Below are positions 33,660 to 41,503 of a stretch of 64,000 bases of DNA, piece after piece. The stretch spans positions 1,240,001-1,304,000 of the forward strand of contig OZ246983.1 of NCBI GenBank assembly GCA_965232595.1, read 5' to 3'. The notes below the pieces were generated by a model. That model saw only the letters and a program-made list of their open reading frames with translations. It had not been told where the DNA came from and ran no database searches. The first letter of the stretch is position 1. Each line of letters begins with the position of its first letter. Source of the DNA: SZUA-309 sp965232595. Lineage in GTDB: Bacteria; Pseudomonadota; Gammaproteobacteria; Pseudomonadales; Azotimanducaceae. The translations under genes were made by a program, and so were the position numbers.

Positions 33660-34061
33660 CTAGATGTCCTCTGAAAGGTACTGATCGAGCCGCCCGGACT
33701 CCTTGCTCTCTTTGATGATGGCGAGATCGTTTTTGAGGGTCTGGTCGATGAACGTCTCGACCTCTCCGGGCTCGATCACATCCACGACTTTCGCCCTGCC
33801 GTCTTCCGGGTGGTCCACCAGCTGCAGGGACTCGGACTTCTGGATCCAGCGGCTGATGTTCTGGGGCGGCTGGCCGCTGCGTTCGGCGAGCTCGGCCGAA
33901 GTGATCCGCTCACCCTGCAGAGCCGCCAGCTCTGCGTTCAGGTGGGCGAACACTTCTCCTACGGTGGCTCTCGAGCCGAAGCGTTCCAGCTGCTGGCCGG
34001 CGCCGGCCACCATGATTCTCAGGCGACGCACCCTCAGCAGATGCCGTTCCGTTGGCGTCAT
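33660..34061 (-). CDS. MarR-like winged-helix transcriptional regulator
   Basis: A 133-residue protein with a helical N-terminus (RLRIMVAGAGQQLERF) and a winged helix: RITSAELAERSGQPPQNISRWIQKSESLQLVDHPEDGRAKVVDVI, where the ELAERSG/NISRWIQKSESLQL helices and the DGRAKVV wing resemble MarR members. The acidic C-terminal helix would complete a dimer interface. Ligand and targets are unknown. It stands 78 bases from the exported-protein gene and 73 bases past the outer-membrane protein gene on the same strand, so it may be read from that transcript as well as its own promoter. Confidence 0.7.
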   Translation of the reverse strand: MTPTERHLLRVRRLRIMVAGAGQQLERFGSRATVGEVFAHLNAELAALQGERITSAELAERSGQPPQNISRWIQKSESLQLVDHPEDGRAKVVDVIEPGEVETFIDQTLKNDLAIIKESKESGRLDQYLSEDI

Positions 34062-34134
34062 GCTTGCTCCCTACGTTTCCCTCGTGCAGGAGCCCTCAGG
34101 GTAGCATCAGAAGCGCAACGAACGACATCGCCAC

Positions 34135-35061
34135 CTAGAAGCGGGCGGAGAACGCCAGGCCAGCGATGGGCGCCGTGTCAAAATCCGATCGGGCGATCCG
34201 TTGCCCCTGGCTGTCGTAGAGCCGCAGGCTGCCATCGAACTCCGCACCAATCATGGCGGTCAGACTGAGCGCAGGATGTGCGCGGTAACTCGCCTGCAGC
34301 ACCAGCGGCAGGCTCCGCTCCTGGCCGAACGCGGAGTTGTTGCCGCGATCCTCCAGCGCGAAGCGGGTTCTTTCGAAGCGACCGGCCAGGCTCAGTTCCC
34401 ACTTCTCCGCCAGCCGATAGCTCAACGTCAGGCCTGGGCCCTGGGACGCAGCCACCCCTCTGCCGGTGGAGAGGCGCCACTTCTCGGTGATCTTCCAGTC
34501 GATGACCAGAATCGGAAAAGCGTTGGAGCCGCCGCCCAGCTGAGAGAACCAGCCCAACCCGGGGCCGAGGGTCAGGGACTCGCTGAACCGCCAGCTGATG
34601 CCCGCAAGCACACCCTCAGTCCTGCCGTCGTTCAGGCTGGCATTGGTCTCCGCGTAGGTTCTGACGCTGGGAATGATCAGCACGTCGGTGCGCTCGGAGG
34701 GCGAAAAACGCACGGGCAGGGAGAGCCGATAGTCTTCGATCTGCTCCCAGGGCGGCGCCCCTTCAATGGCTGCCGCCGGAGAGAAGTCGTAGTTCGAACG
34801 CCCCGCACCGAACGACAACGAGACGGACGTCCTGGGATCCCAGAAGTAGCTCAGGCCACCCTGCAGGAAGCCCCGGCTGACGTTGAACTCTCCCGCCGCG
34901 TCCGACAGATCCGTATCAAACTGGTGCACCACGCCACCGGCGAACCGCCATAGCCACGGGCTCCTCTCACGTTCGGCCTCGGCCGCCTGAACGGTTTGGC
35001 CGAGCAGGCCGATGCTGATCGCGGCGATCAGCGCGAACGTGTGGATCCGATCATTGCCCAT
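34135..35061 (-). CDS. Outer-membrane beta-barrel protein of unknown function
   Basis: A 308-residue exported protein. A signal peptide runs to about residue 27 (LIAAISIGLLGQTVQAAEA), followed by regularly alternating strands with aromatic ends (SVSLSFGAGRSNYDF, DYRLSLPVRFS, GPGLTLSYRLAEKWELSLAGRFERTRF) and the C-terminal IAGLAFSARF, typical of an outer-membrane barrel with a final Phe. It resembles DUF6268-type barrels, but I hold that only loosely. The ATG at 35061 is chosen for its GGAGAAG site. Its first bases overlap the end of the histidine kinase gene, so the pair may be coupled. Confidence 0.72.
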   Translation of the reverse strand: MGNDRIHTFALIAAISIGLLGQTVQAAEAERERSPWLWRFAGGVVHQFDTDLSDAAGEFNVSRGFLQGGLSYFWDPRTSVSLSFGAGRSNYDFSPAAAIEGAPPWEQIEDYRLSLPVRFSPSERTDVLIIPSVRTYAETNASLNDGRTEGVLAGISWRFSESLTLGPGLGWFSQLGGGSNAFPILVIDWKITEKWRLSTGRGVAASQGPGLTLSYRLAEKWELSLAGRFERTRFALEDRGNNSAFGQERSLPLVLQASYRAHPALSLTAMIGAEFDGSLRLYDSQGQRIARSDFDTAPIAGLAFSARF

Positions 35062-36973
35062 TGCTTCTCCGCTCCAGTTCCCGGGGTTGCAGGCCCGCGT
35101 CCAGCACCCGGGCGACGAACCGGGCGAGCTCATGGGAACGGTAAGGTTTCTGCAGCAGCACCTGCAGCCAGCGCTCCCGATCTCCCGAAACTCTGGTGTC
35201 CAGCGGATGCCCGCTCACCAGCATCACCGGCAGATCCGGCCGGAGCAAGCGGCTCTGCTCGGCGAGTTCGAAGCCATCGATGCCGCCCGGCATCACCACG
35301 TCTGTGAGCAGCAGCTGCAGATCGTCCCGCGACTTCAACATCTCCAGCCCGCGCTGACCGTCTTCCGCCGTGAGCACCCGATAGCCGAGCTCTTCCAGCA
35401 CCTTGGCGGTCAGATCGCGGACGCTCGCCTCATCCTCGACGACCAGGATGAGCTCGCCGTTGCCGCGCGGCGCGGCCTCATCTGCAGGCTCGTCTTCCGC
35501 CGGCCGGCTGCCGTCCTCGACGCAGGGCAGATCGATCTGCACGGAGGCGCCCCGGCCCGGCTCGCTGAGAATCCGGAACCCGCCACCGGATTGCTGAACG
35601 AAGCCGTACACCATGCTCAGGCCCAGACCGCTGCCCTGGCCCGCCTTTTTCGTAGTGAAAAAGGGCTCCACGGCGTGCGCGATAGTCTCTTCCGTCATGC
35701 CCGTGCCGGTATCGCGAACGGACAGCCGAACGCAGCCATGCGGCGCATCCAGATCCTCGATCTGCTCGCCGGGCAGCCAGCTGGTCGCGACGGTGAGGGT
35801 ACCGCCGCCGGGCATGGCATCACGGGCGTTGAGCGCCAGATTGAGGATCGCGTTCTCCAGCTGCGCCCGTTCCAGCCGGCAGTAGTGGCCGCCGCCGACC
35901 GCGGTGTCGATGCGCACCTCGATGTTTTCGCCCAGCGTCCGCTGCAGCAGGGTCTGCATGCTGTCGACCAGCGCGGTGACTTCCAGCACCTCCGGCGTCA
36001 GCGGCTGGCGTCGTGAAAACGCCTGCAGCCGCTTGATCAGGTCCCGGGCCCGCTGCACGCCGCGCAGCGCGTCTTCCAGGTAGCCATCAATGGACTCCGG
36101 ATCGTCGAGGCGCATGCGGCCCAGCTCCAGGTTGCCGCTGATGGTGAGCAGGATGTTGTTGAAGTCGTGCGCCACCCCGCCGGTCAGCTGGCCGATCGCT
36201 TCCATCTTCTGCGCGTGCTGGAGCTGCTCGCGGAGCTTTTCCTGCTCGAGCTCCGCCTGGTGCCGTTCGGTGACGTCAGTGACCACCAGCATCACCCGGT
36301 CGATCACGCCGCGGTTGCGGATCGGCGCCATGCGGGCGCTGAATCGGCGCTTCCCCTCCGGCGTCTCGATCGAGGTTTCGTAGGAGCTGTCGACGCCCTG
36401 CTCGAGCACCCGCTCGAACTCGGCGATGGCAACCGGTCGATCCTCCTCGGCAACAAACAGATCGGCGCTCAGCCCCAGCACCTGCTCGCTGTCGAAGCCG
36501 TACTCGAGCTTGCTGGCGAACACCAGCGTGCGGTCGCGATCGACCACGAAAATGGTGTCGGGGGAATTGTCTACCAGCGATCTCAGCGTTGACTCGCTGA
36601 GCTGCAGCTCCTCTTCCACCCGCGTCTGCTGGGTGACGTCGGTGGCGATGAAAGCGACCACGCCGGCCATCTGCGGCGCTGAGAGCGCAATCACCCAGTT
36701 GCTGTAGAACGAACGCTCGCCGGCCGTGTTCACCGCGTAGGACGAGAAGTGCTGCGGCACGCCGGACTCACGGGTTGCGGCCACGGACGCACGAAGCCTG
36801 TCGTGAAACTGCTCATCCACGAACTCATAGACCGAGTGCCCGGTGATGCTCTCGGGCGCCCCGCTCATGTGGTTCACATATAGCAGATTGTCGTCGCCGT
36901 CGATCAGGCTGACGTATTCAACGGCCTGCTCGACTTCCTCAAACCAGCGACGATCGAGATCGTGCATCGACAT
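35051..36973 (-). CDS. Hybrid sensor histidine kinase with PAS domains and a receiver
   Basis: A 640-residue hybrid kinase without transmembrane segments. Two PAS domains (roughly 10-125 and 130-250) are followed by a HisKA box, AIGQLTGGVAHDFNNILLTI, with the phosphorylated His, then an HATPase domain with the N box LNARDAMPGGG and G boxes RDTGTGM and GSGLGLSMVYGF. A C-terminal receiver domain (about 505-625) has its phospho-acceptor Asp in LLTDVVMPGGIDG. The HDFNN form belongs to orphan hybrid kinases with receivers. No response-regulator gene adjoins, so output is unknown. An ATG at 36967, better spaced from AGGA, may be the real start. Confidence 0.9.
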   Translation of the reverse strand: MSMHDLDRRWFEEVEQAVEYVSLIDGDDNLLYVNHMSGAPESITGHSVYEFVDEQFHDRLRASVAATRESGVPQHFSSYAVNTAGERSFYSNWVIALSAPQMAGVVAFIATDVTQQTRVEEELQLSESTLRSLVDNSPDTIFVVDRDRTLVFASKLEYGFDSEQVLGLSADLFVAEEDRPVAIAEFERVLEQGVDSSYETSIETPEGKRRFSARMAPIRNRGVIDRVMLVVTDVTERHQAELEQEKLREQLQHAQKMEAIGQLTGGVAHDFNNILLTISGNLELGRMRLDDPESIDGYLEDALRGVQRARDLIKRLQAFSRRQPLTPEVLEVTALVDSMQTLLQRTLGENIEVRIDTAVGGGHYCRLERAQLENAILNLALNARDAMPGGGTLTVATSWLPGEQIEDLDAPHGCVRLSVRDTGTGMTEETIAHAVEPFFTTKKAGQGSGLGLSMVYGFVQQSGGGFRILSEPGRGASVQIDLPCVEDGSRPAEDEPADEAAPRGNGELILVVEDEASVRDLTAKVLEELGYRVLTAEDGQRGLEMLKSRDDLQLLLTDVVMPGGIDGFELAEQSRLLRPDLPVMLVSGHPLDTRVSGDRERWLQVLLQKPYRSHELARFVARVLDAGLQPRELERRSNGQ

Positions 36974-37017
36974 GTCCTATGTCTCGCTGCTTCCTGAATA
37001 TTGGACTGATGGGAAGA

Positions 37018-37094
37018 TGGTAGCTACGGGTGGACTTGAACCACCGACCCCAGCATTATGAATGCTGTGCTCTAACCAGCTGAGCTACGTAGCC
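37018..37094 (-). tRNA. tRNA-Met (CAT), elongator
   Basis: A 77-base cloverleaf including an encoded CCA (37018-37020). The acceptor stem GGCTACG pairs with CGTAGCT, with a G-T wobble at the end. The D arm is GCTCAGCTGGTTAGAGC, the anticodon stem-loop CAGCA-TTCATAA-TGCTG carries CAT, and the T arm GTGG-TTCAAGT-CCAC follows. It is close to the Escherichia coli elongator methionine tRNA and lacks initiator features. It lies on the minus strand upstream of the kinase gene. Confidence 0.95.
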
Positions 37095-37180
37095 ACTGTT
37101 GCGTGCTGGCACCGTCTCGAACAGGACGTTAGAGTGGCGCCTTTTTTCAGGGTGCGCGATTTTCCGGCACCCTCCGCGAG

Positions 37181-37744
37181 ATGTCAAACCCAGCAGATCC
37201 TCTGACCAACGGCCGGCAGGCGGTGCCGATCGATCCGTATCGGGTGCGCCCGTTGCCCTCGCCGTGCGCACCTGAGCGCGGGCTGAGCGCCTGGATCCAG
37301 CTCACTGACTCCATGACCCGATCCATTGGCGCCGCCCTCGGTGAGCCGCCTGTCGTGCATCCAGGCTACGAGGGTCCAGCACCCCTGGCGCCCTGGGAGC
37401 GTCGCCTGCTCGGGGTTGCCGGGCGGGTGGGTTATGCCCGGGAAGTGGTGCTGACAGTCCGCGGCGCGCCGGTGTTGTCTGCGCGCACGACGAGCCGCCT
37501 CGAGGATCCGGCGCTGGAGGTGATCCGCAAGCTGGGCAGCCGGCCTCTGGCCCAGCTGCTGTTCGATGATCCGCGATGGGTACGCGGCAGCGCGACCATC
37601 CCGCTGATCGAGCTCGATCAGCGACGGCTGGGCCGCACCTGCCTGTGGACGGCTGAGAAGCTGAACGGCAATCGCGCCGCCAGCCGGATTCTGGTCAGCG
37701 AGTTTTTCGAGCACGGCCGGCTGACGGAGCAGCCGCCGGTCTGA
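37181..37744 (+). CDS. ubiC: Chorismate lyase (chorismate-pyruvate lyase)
   Basis: A 187-residue protein of the UbiC family, which splits chorismate to 4-hydroxybenzoate and pyruvate, the first committed step of ubiquinone synthesis. The recognised pattern is AREVVLTVRGAPVLSARTTSRLE, then IRKLGSRPLAQLLFDDPRWVRGSATI, and the C-terminal RILVSEFFEHG, whose Glu corresponds to a catalytic glutamate. The family is divergent, so the call rests on motif order and length. Its usual partner ubiA is absent. It converges on ychF with the two stop codons directly abutting. Confidence 0.8.
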   Translation: MSNPADPLTNGRQAVPIDPYRVRPLPSPCAPERGLSAWIQLTDSMTRSIGAALGEPPVVHPGYEGPAPLAPWERRLLGVAGRVGYAREVVLTVRGAPVLSARTTSRLEDPALEVIRKLGSRPLAQLLFDDPRWVRGSATIPLIELDQRRLGRTCLWTAEKLNGNRAASRILVSEFFEHGRLTEQPPV

Positions 37745-38836
37745 TCAGACGTTGAACCGGAACAGGACGACGTCACCGTCCTGCACTTCGTAGTCCTTGC
37801 CTTCCGAGCGCCACTTGCCCGCTTCCTTGGCACCCTGCTCGCCTTTGCAGGTGATGTAGTCCTCGAAGGACACCACTTCCGCTCGGATGAAGCCCCGCTC
37901 GAAATCGGTGTGAATCACGCCTGCCGCCTGCGGCGCTTTGGTGCCGATGGGTACGGTCCAGGCCCGGGCCTCCTTCGGGCCGGCGGTGAAGTAGTGGTGC
38001 AGTCCGAGCAGCTTGTAGCCAGCCCGTATCACCCGGTTCAGGCCCGGCTCTTCGAGCCCGAGGGACTCGAGAAACTCGTCCCGGTCCTCGTCGTCGAGCT
38101 CCGAGATCTCCGCTTCGATCTTGTTGCAGATCGGCACCACCTCCGAGTTCTCGCTTGCCGCCAGCTCCACCACCGCGTCCAGCATCGGGTTGTCTTCGAA
38201 GCCATCCTCCGCGACGTTGGCAATGTAGAGCACGGGCTTGGCGGTGATCAGGTGATACTCCTTCAGGTGCGACAGCTGTTCCGGCGCCAGGCTGAGCGCC
38301 CGCACCGGCTTGCCCTCAGCCAGGCCATCGCTCACCACCTGCAGGATATCCACCAGGTTCCGGGCGTCCTTATCGCCGGCGTTGGCGACCCGACGGGTCC
38401 GATCCAGCACCTTGTCGACCGTTTCCATGTCAGCAAGGGCGAGCTCGGTGTTGATGATCTCGATGTCGTCTATGGGCGAGATCTGGCCGGAAACGTGGAT
38501 GACGTTCTCGTCTTCGAAGCAGCGCACCACGTGAGCAATGGCGTCCGTCTCCCGGATGTGGGCGAGGAACTGGTTGCCGAGTCCTTCACCCTTCGAAGCC
38601 CCGGCCACCAGGCCGGCAATGTCCACGAACTCCATGGTGGTGGGCACGATCTCTTTCGAAGCCGCCAGCCCGGCCACCTCTTCGAGGCGCGGATCCGGCA
38701 CCGGCACAACGCCGGTGTTGGGGTCGATGGTGCAGAACGGGAAGTTTTCCGCATCGATGCCCGCTTTGGTCAGGGCGTTGAAGAGCGTCGACTTGCCGAC
38801 GTTCGGCAGGCCGACGATACCGCAGTTGAATCCCAC
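37745..38836 (-). CDS. ychF: Redox-regulated ATPase YchF (OLA1 family)
   Basis: A 363-residue P-loop NTPase of the Obg-related YchF family. The P loop is GIVGLPNVGKSTLFNALTK, G3 is DIAGLVAGASKGEGLGNQFL, and the TGS domain makes up the C-terminus ending KDYEVQDGDVVLFRFNV. YchF hydrolyses ATP in preference to GTP, binds ribosomes and is linked to oxidative-stress responses. Length and motifs are normal. It lies downstream of pth in the conserved prs-rplY-pth-ychF order with a gap of 13 bases. Confidence 0.97.
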   Translation of the reverse strand: MGFNCGIVGLPNVGKSTLFNALTKAGIDAENFPFCTIDPNTGVVPVPDPRLEEVAGLAASKEIVPTTMEFVDIAGLVAGASKGEGLGNQFLAHIRETDAIAHVVRCFEDENVIHVSGQISPIDDIEIINTELALADMETVDKVLDRTRRVANAGDKDARNLVDILQVVSDGLAEGKPVRALSLAPEQLSHLKEYHLITAKPVLYIANVAEDGFEDNPMLDAVVELAASENSEVVPICNKIEAEISELDDEDRDEFLESLGLEEPGLNRVIRAGYKLLGLHHYFTAGPKEARAWTVPIGTKAPQAAGVIHTDFERGFIRAEVVSFEDYITCKGEQGAKEAGKWRSEGKDYEVQDGDVVLFRFNV

Positions 38837-38849
38837 TTGGTTCGCTCCA

Positions 38850-39461
38850 CTATTCTGACGCTTCGCCTTTGTCCGGGTCCGGGCCCGGGGCGTGCAGCCA
38901 GTTCATTACTTTCTGAAATTTGCCGTCGAGCAGATCTTTGAGCACCGCCTCAGGCAGATCGAAGGCGTCTTCGATCAGCTGCCGCTCGTTCGCCGGTGTG
39001 CTCACCGAGGTCAGGTACGGGGTGACCCGATCCTTGTCACCGGGATGGCCAACGCCGATCCGCAGCCGGTGAAAACCGGGCGCGCTGCCGAGCCCATCGA
39101 TCACGCTCTTGATGCCGTTGTGGCCATTGGCGCCGCCGCCCGACTTAAGGCGCAGCACGCCCGGCTCGAACGCCATCTCGTCGTAGGCCACCAGGATCTC
39201 CTCGGGCTCGATCCTGAAGAACCGCGCCAGCGGCCCGACCGACTCGCCGGACAGGTTCATGAAGGTCTGGGGCAGAACCAGCCGCAGGTCATGGCCAAGC
39301 ACATCGCCGCGGCCGACGTCCCCTTTGAACTTCGACTCGTGACTCAAGGCTATGCCGAACCGGCGCGCCAGCCGGTCGACGAACCAGACGCCGACGTTGT
39401 GCCGGGTATCTGCGTAACGCGGACCCGGGTTACCCAGGCCCGCTATCAGACGGATGGCCAT
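38850..39461 (-). CDS. pth: Peptidyl-tRNA hydrolase
   Basis: A 203-residue peptidyl-tRNA hydrolase, which recycles tRNA from dropped-off peptidyl-tRNA. The N-terminal signature is AGLGNPGPRYADTRHNVGVWFVDRLA, with the catalytic His in TRHNVG. The middle motifs KPQTFMNLSGESV (here LPQTFMNLSG) and the LKSGGGANGHNGIKSV loop, with its conserved Gly and Asn residues, are intact. It lies between rplY and ychF on the same strand. Length is typical for bacteria, with a short acidic C-terminal extension. Confidence 0.97.
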   Translation of the reverse strand: MAIRLIAGLGNPGPRYADTRHNVGVWFVDRLARRFGIALSHESKFKGDVGRGDVLGHDLRLVLPQTFMNLSGESVGPLARFFRIEPEEILVAYDEMAFEPGVLRLKSGGGANGHNGIKSVIDGLGSAPGFHRLRIGVGHPGDKDRVTPYLTSVSTPANERQLIEDAFDLPEAVLKDLLDGKFQKVMNWLHAPGPDPDKGEASE

Positions 39462-39485
39462 GTCGAAACGCTCGCGAGCGCGGAA

Positions 39486-40178
39486 TCAGTCCTCGCTGGA
39501 CTCTTCCTCAGAGTCACCCGCGGGTGCTTCCTCGCTGTCCTCAGCGGCCTCTTCACCTTCGGCTGCCGCTGCTTCCAGCTCTTCCTCTTCGTCCGCGCCG
39601 CCTCTCGGCATGATGACGCTGGCCACTGCCCGGTCATCGTCGTGCGACAGGGCAACGATGGAAACGCCCGGCGGCAGAGCCAGATCGGACAGGTGAATGA
39701 TCTCGCCCACATCCAGCTCGGCCATGAAGACCTCGAGGAACTCCGGCAGGTCGGCCGGCAGGCAGCTGATTTCCACCTCGTTCATGGTGTGCGAGATGGT
39801 GCCGCCACCCATGCGCACGCCCTTACACTTGTCTTCGTTGACGAAGTGCAGCGGCACGCTCACCTGGATCGGCTTGTTGGCGCTGATGCGCATGAAGTCC
39901 ACGTGCAGCACCTTCTCGGTTGCCGGGTTCCGCTGCATATCGCGGAGCACGGCCTGCTGGGTCTTGCCGTCGAACTTCACGTCGAGGATCTGCGAGAAGA
40001 AAGCCTCGCTCTGCATCGCCTTCGTCAGCTCGTTGGTGCTGAGCGTCAGGTTGACGGCATCTTCCTCGGCGCCGTAGATGATTCCCGGGATCTGATCACC
40101 CGAGCGACGCAGGCGGCGGCTCGCACCTTTCCCCACGTCTGAACGCACTTCGGCGTTGATTTCAATATTCTGAGACAT
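39486..40178 (-). CDS. rplY: Large-subunit ribosomal protein bL25, long CTC form
   Basis: A 230-residue bL25/CTC protein binding 5S rRNA. Residues 1-95 are the bL25 domain (RRSGDQIPGIIYGAEEDAV, VLHVDFMRI), and 96-185 are the CTC beta domain found in most non-enteric bacteria. The last 36 residues are a very acidic low-complexity tail of Glu, Asp, Ala and Ser, common in this family but prominent here. The gene sits between prs and pth, as in Pseudomonas. The gap of 100 bases to prs may hold a minor promoter. Confidence 0.95.
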   Translation of the reverse strand: MSQNIEINAEVRSDVGKGASRRLRRSGDQIPGIIYGAEEDAVNLTLSTNELTKAMQSEAFFSQILDVKFDGKTQQAVLRDMQRNPATEKVLHVDFMRISANKPIQVSVPLHFVNEDKCKGVRMGGGTISHTMNEVEISCLPADLPEFLEVFMAELDVGEIIHLSDLALPPGVSIVALSHDDDRAVASVIMPRGGADEEEELEAAAAEGEEAAEDSEEAPAGDSEEESSED

Positions 40179-40278
40179 GTCTGTTCCTCAGTTGCTTTAC
40201 GTAAAGCAGCGTAAGCGCTGCCCCCTTATCAGATCGATGCTCGCGACCAGGCATCGACCCTGTTCATCACGAGCTGCC

Positions 40279-41223
40279 CTAACGGAACATCTCGCTGATG
40301 GATTCTTCTTTGCTCACCCGCCGGATCGACTCGGCCAGCACGCCAGCCAGCGTGATCTGGGTGATCTTGCCGCAGGCCGCCGCATCGGCGGAGAGCGGTA
40401 TGGTGTCCGTGACGAACATGCCGTCCATCGCCGAGCTGCTGATCCGCTCGATGGCTTTGCCGGACAGCACCGGGTGCGTGATGTAGGCGTGCACCGCGAT
40501 CGCACCTTCGTCCTTCAGGGCTTCGGCCGCCGTGCAGAGCGTACCCGCGGTATCGACGATGTCGTCCACCAGCACGCAGGTCTTGCCGGCCACGTCGCCG
40601 ATCACGTTCATTACCCGCGACTCGTTGGCCTGCGGCCGACGCTTGTCGATGATGGCCAGATCGAGGTCGTTCGCCTGCTTGGCAATGGCCCGGGCCCGCA
40701 CCACGCCACCCACGTCCGGCGAAACGATGATCGGGTTCTCGAGCTCGGCGGAGACCATGTGGTCCACCAGCACAGGCGACGCATAGACGTTGTCCACCGG
40801 CATGTTGAAAAAGCCCTGGATCTGGTCCGCGTGCAGATCCACGGTCAGCATCCGGTCGATGCCGACGCTGGAGAGCATGTCGGCCACCACCTTGGCGCTG
40901 ATCGAAACCCGCGCGGAACGCGGCCGCCGATCCTGACGCGCATAGCCGAAGTACGGGATCACCGCCGTCACCCGGGTGGCTGACGCGCGGCGAATCGCGT
41001 CCGCCATGATCATCAGCTCCATCAGGTTGTCGTTGGTCGGCGCGCAGGTCGGCTGCAACAGAAAAACGTCGTGACCACGAACGTTCTCGTGAATCTCTAC
41101 GCTCACCTCGCCGTCGCTGAATCGACCCACGGCAGCAGCACCCAGCTCGATCTTGAGCTCGGCGGCTACGCGTTCGGCAAGGGCGCGGTTGGCGCTGCCA
41201 CTGAACAGCATCAGGTCGGACAC
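40279..41223 (-). CDS. prs: Ribose-phosphate pyrophosphokinase (PRPP synthetase)
   Basis: A 314-residue canonical class-I PRPP synthetase that makes PRPP from ribose-5-phosphate and ATP for nucleotide, histidine and NAD synthesis. Visible motifs are RFSDGEVSVEIHENVRG, the ATP-contact IPYFGYARQDRR, the flexible catalytic loop DKRRPQ, and the PRPP-binding VLVDDIVDTAGT. Start is a GTG at 41223 with an AAAGAAG site upstream. It follows tRNA-Gln directly and may be co-transcribed. A second, divergent superfamily member is at 25448-26665. Confidence 0.97.
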   Translation of the reverse strand: MSDLMLFSGSANRALAERVAAELKIELGAAAVGRFSDGEVSVEIHENVRGHDVFLLQPTCAPTNDNLMELMIMADAIRRASATRVTAVIPYFGYARQDRRPRSARVSISAKVVADMLSSVGIDRMLTVDLHADQIQGFFNMPVDNVYASPVLVDHMVSAELENPIIVSPDVGGVVRARAIAKQANDLDLAIIDKRRPQANESRVMNVIGDVAGKTCVLVDDIVDTAGTLCTAAEALKDEGAIAVHAYITHPVLSGKAIERISSSAMDGMFVTDTIPLSADAAACGKITQITLAGVLAESIRRVSKEESISEMFR

Positions 41224-41286
41224 GATCGTTCTTCTTTAAGGTGCTGGTTTCGGTGCTGGCGTTAAGTCGGGCGAGCGTGGGTTAAA

Positions 41287-41361
41287 TGGCTGGGGTGGCA
41301 GGATTCGAACCTGCGCATGGCGGGATCAAAACCCGCTGCCTTACCACTTGGCGACACCCCA
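41287..41361 (-). tRNA. tRNA-Gln (TTG)
   Basis: A 75-base tRNA with encoded CCA (41287-41289). The acceptor stem TGGGGTG pairs with CACCCCA, the D arm follows, the anticodon stem-loop GCGGG-TTTTGAT-CCCGC carries TTG, and the T arm is GCAGG-TTCGAAT-CCTGC. Location between lolB and prs is conserved in related bacteria, where ispE normally intervenes. A good stable-RNA-type promoter lies upstream at 41402-41430. Confidence 0.95.
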
Positions 41362-41370
41362 GACGTCAAT

Positions 41371-41390
41371 CGCCCGGGTGCACCCGGGCG
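41371..41390. repeat. Perfect 20-base palindrome upstream of tRNA-Gln
   Basis: CGCCCGGGTG and CACCCGGGCG meet without a spacer, a perfect 20-base dyad just 10 bases upstream of the tRNA 5' end and downstream of its putative promoter. It has no following T tract in either direction, so it is not a standard terminator. It could affect processing of the tRNA leader or stop readthrough from lolB. Function not established. Confidence 0.55.
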
Positions 41391-41401
41391 AAGGGGGCGC
41401 T

Positions 41402-41430
41402 ATTTTGCGCACGCACCCGCCCGCTGTCAA
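41402..41430 (-). promoter_or_regulatory. Promoter of tRNA-Gln and possibly prs
   Basis: Reading leftward, TTGACA (41430-41425) is a perfect -35 element and CAAAAT (41407-41402) a fair -10, separated by exactly 17 bases. The bases just past the -10 are GC-rich (AGCGCCCCC), the discriminator seen at stringently controlled stable-RNA promoters. This fits transcription of tRNA-Gln and perhaps the genes beyond. Pattern match, but strong. Confidence 0.65.
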
Positions 41431-41503
41431 ACCGTCCGAAAGCGCGGAAAACCCGCTCGAAGGCCCTGAATTCAAAGGGTTTAGTCGTGCTCAGCCGCCG
41501 GGC

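Noticed and set aside
37149..37173. Inverted repeat AGGGTGC/GCACCCT between tRNA-Met and ubiC as a terminator
   Set aside because: The T run lies 5' of the stem on the plus strand and would be an A run 3' of it on the minus strand, the wrong orientation for termination in either direction.
41362..41503. Degenerate remnant of ispE
   Set aside because: Translation in all frames shows no GHMP-kinase motif; the interval is short and holds a promoter and palindrome.
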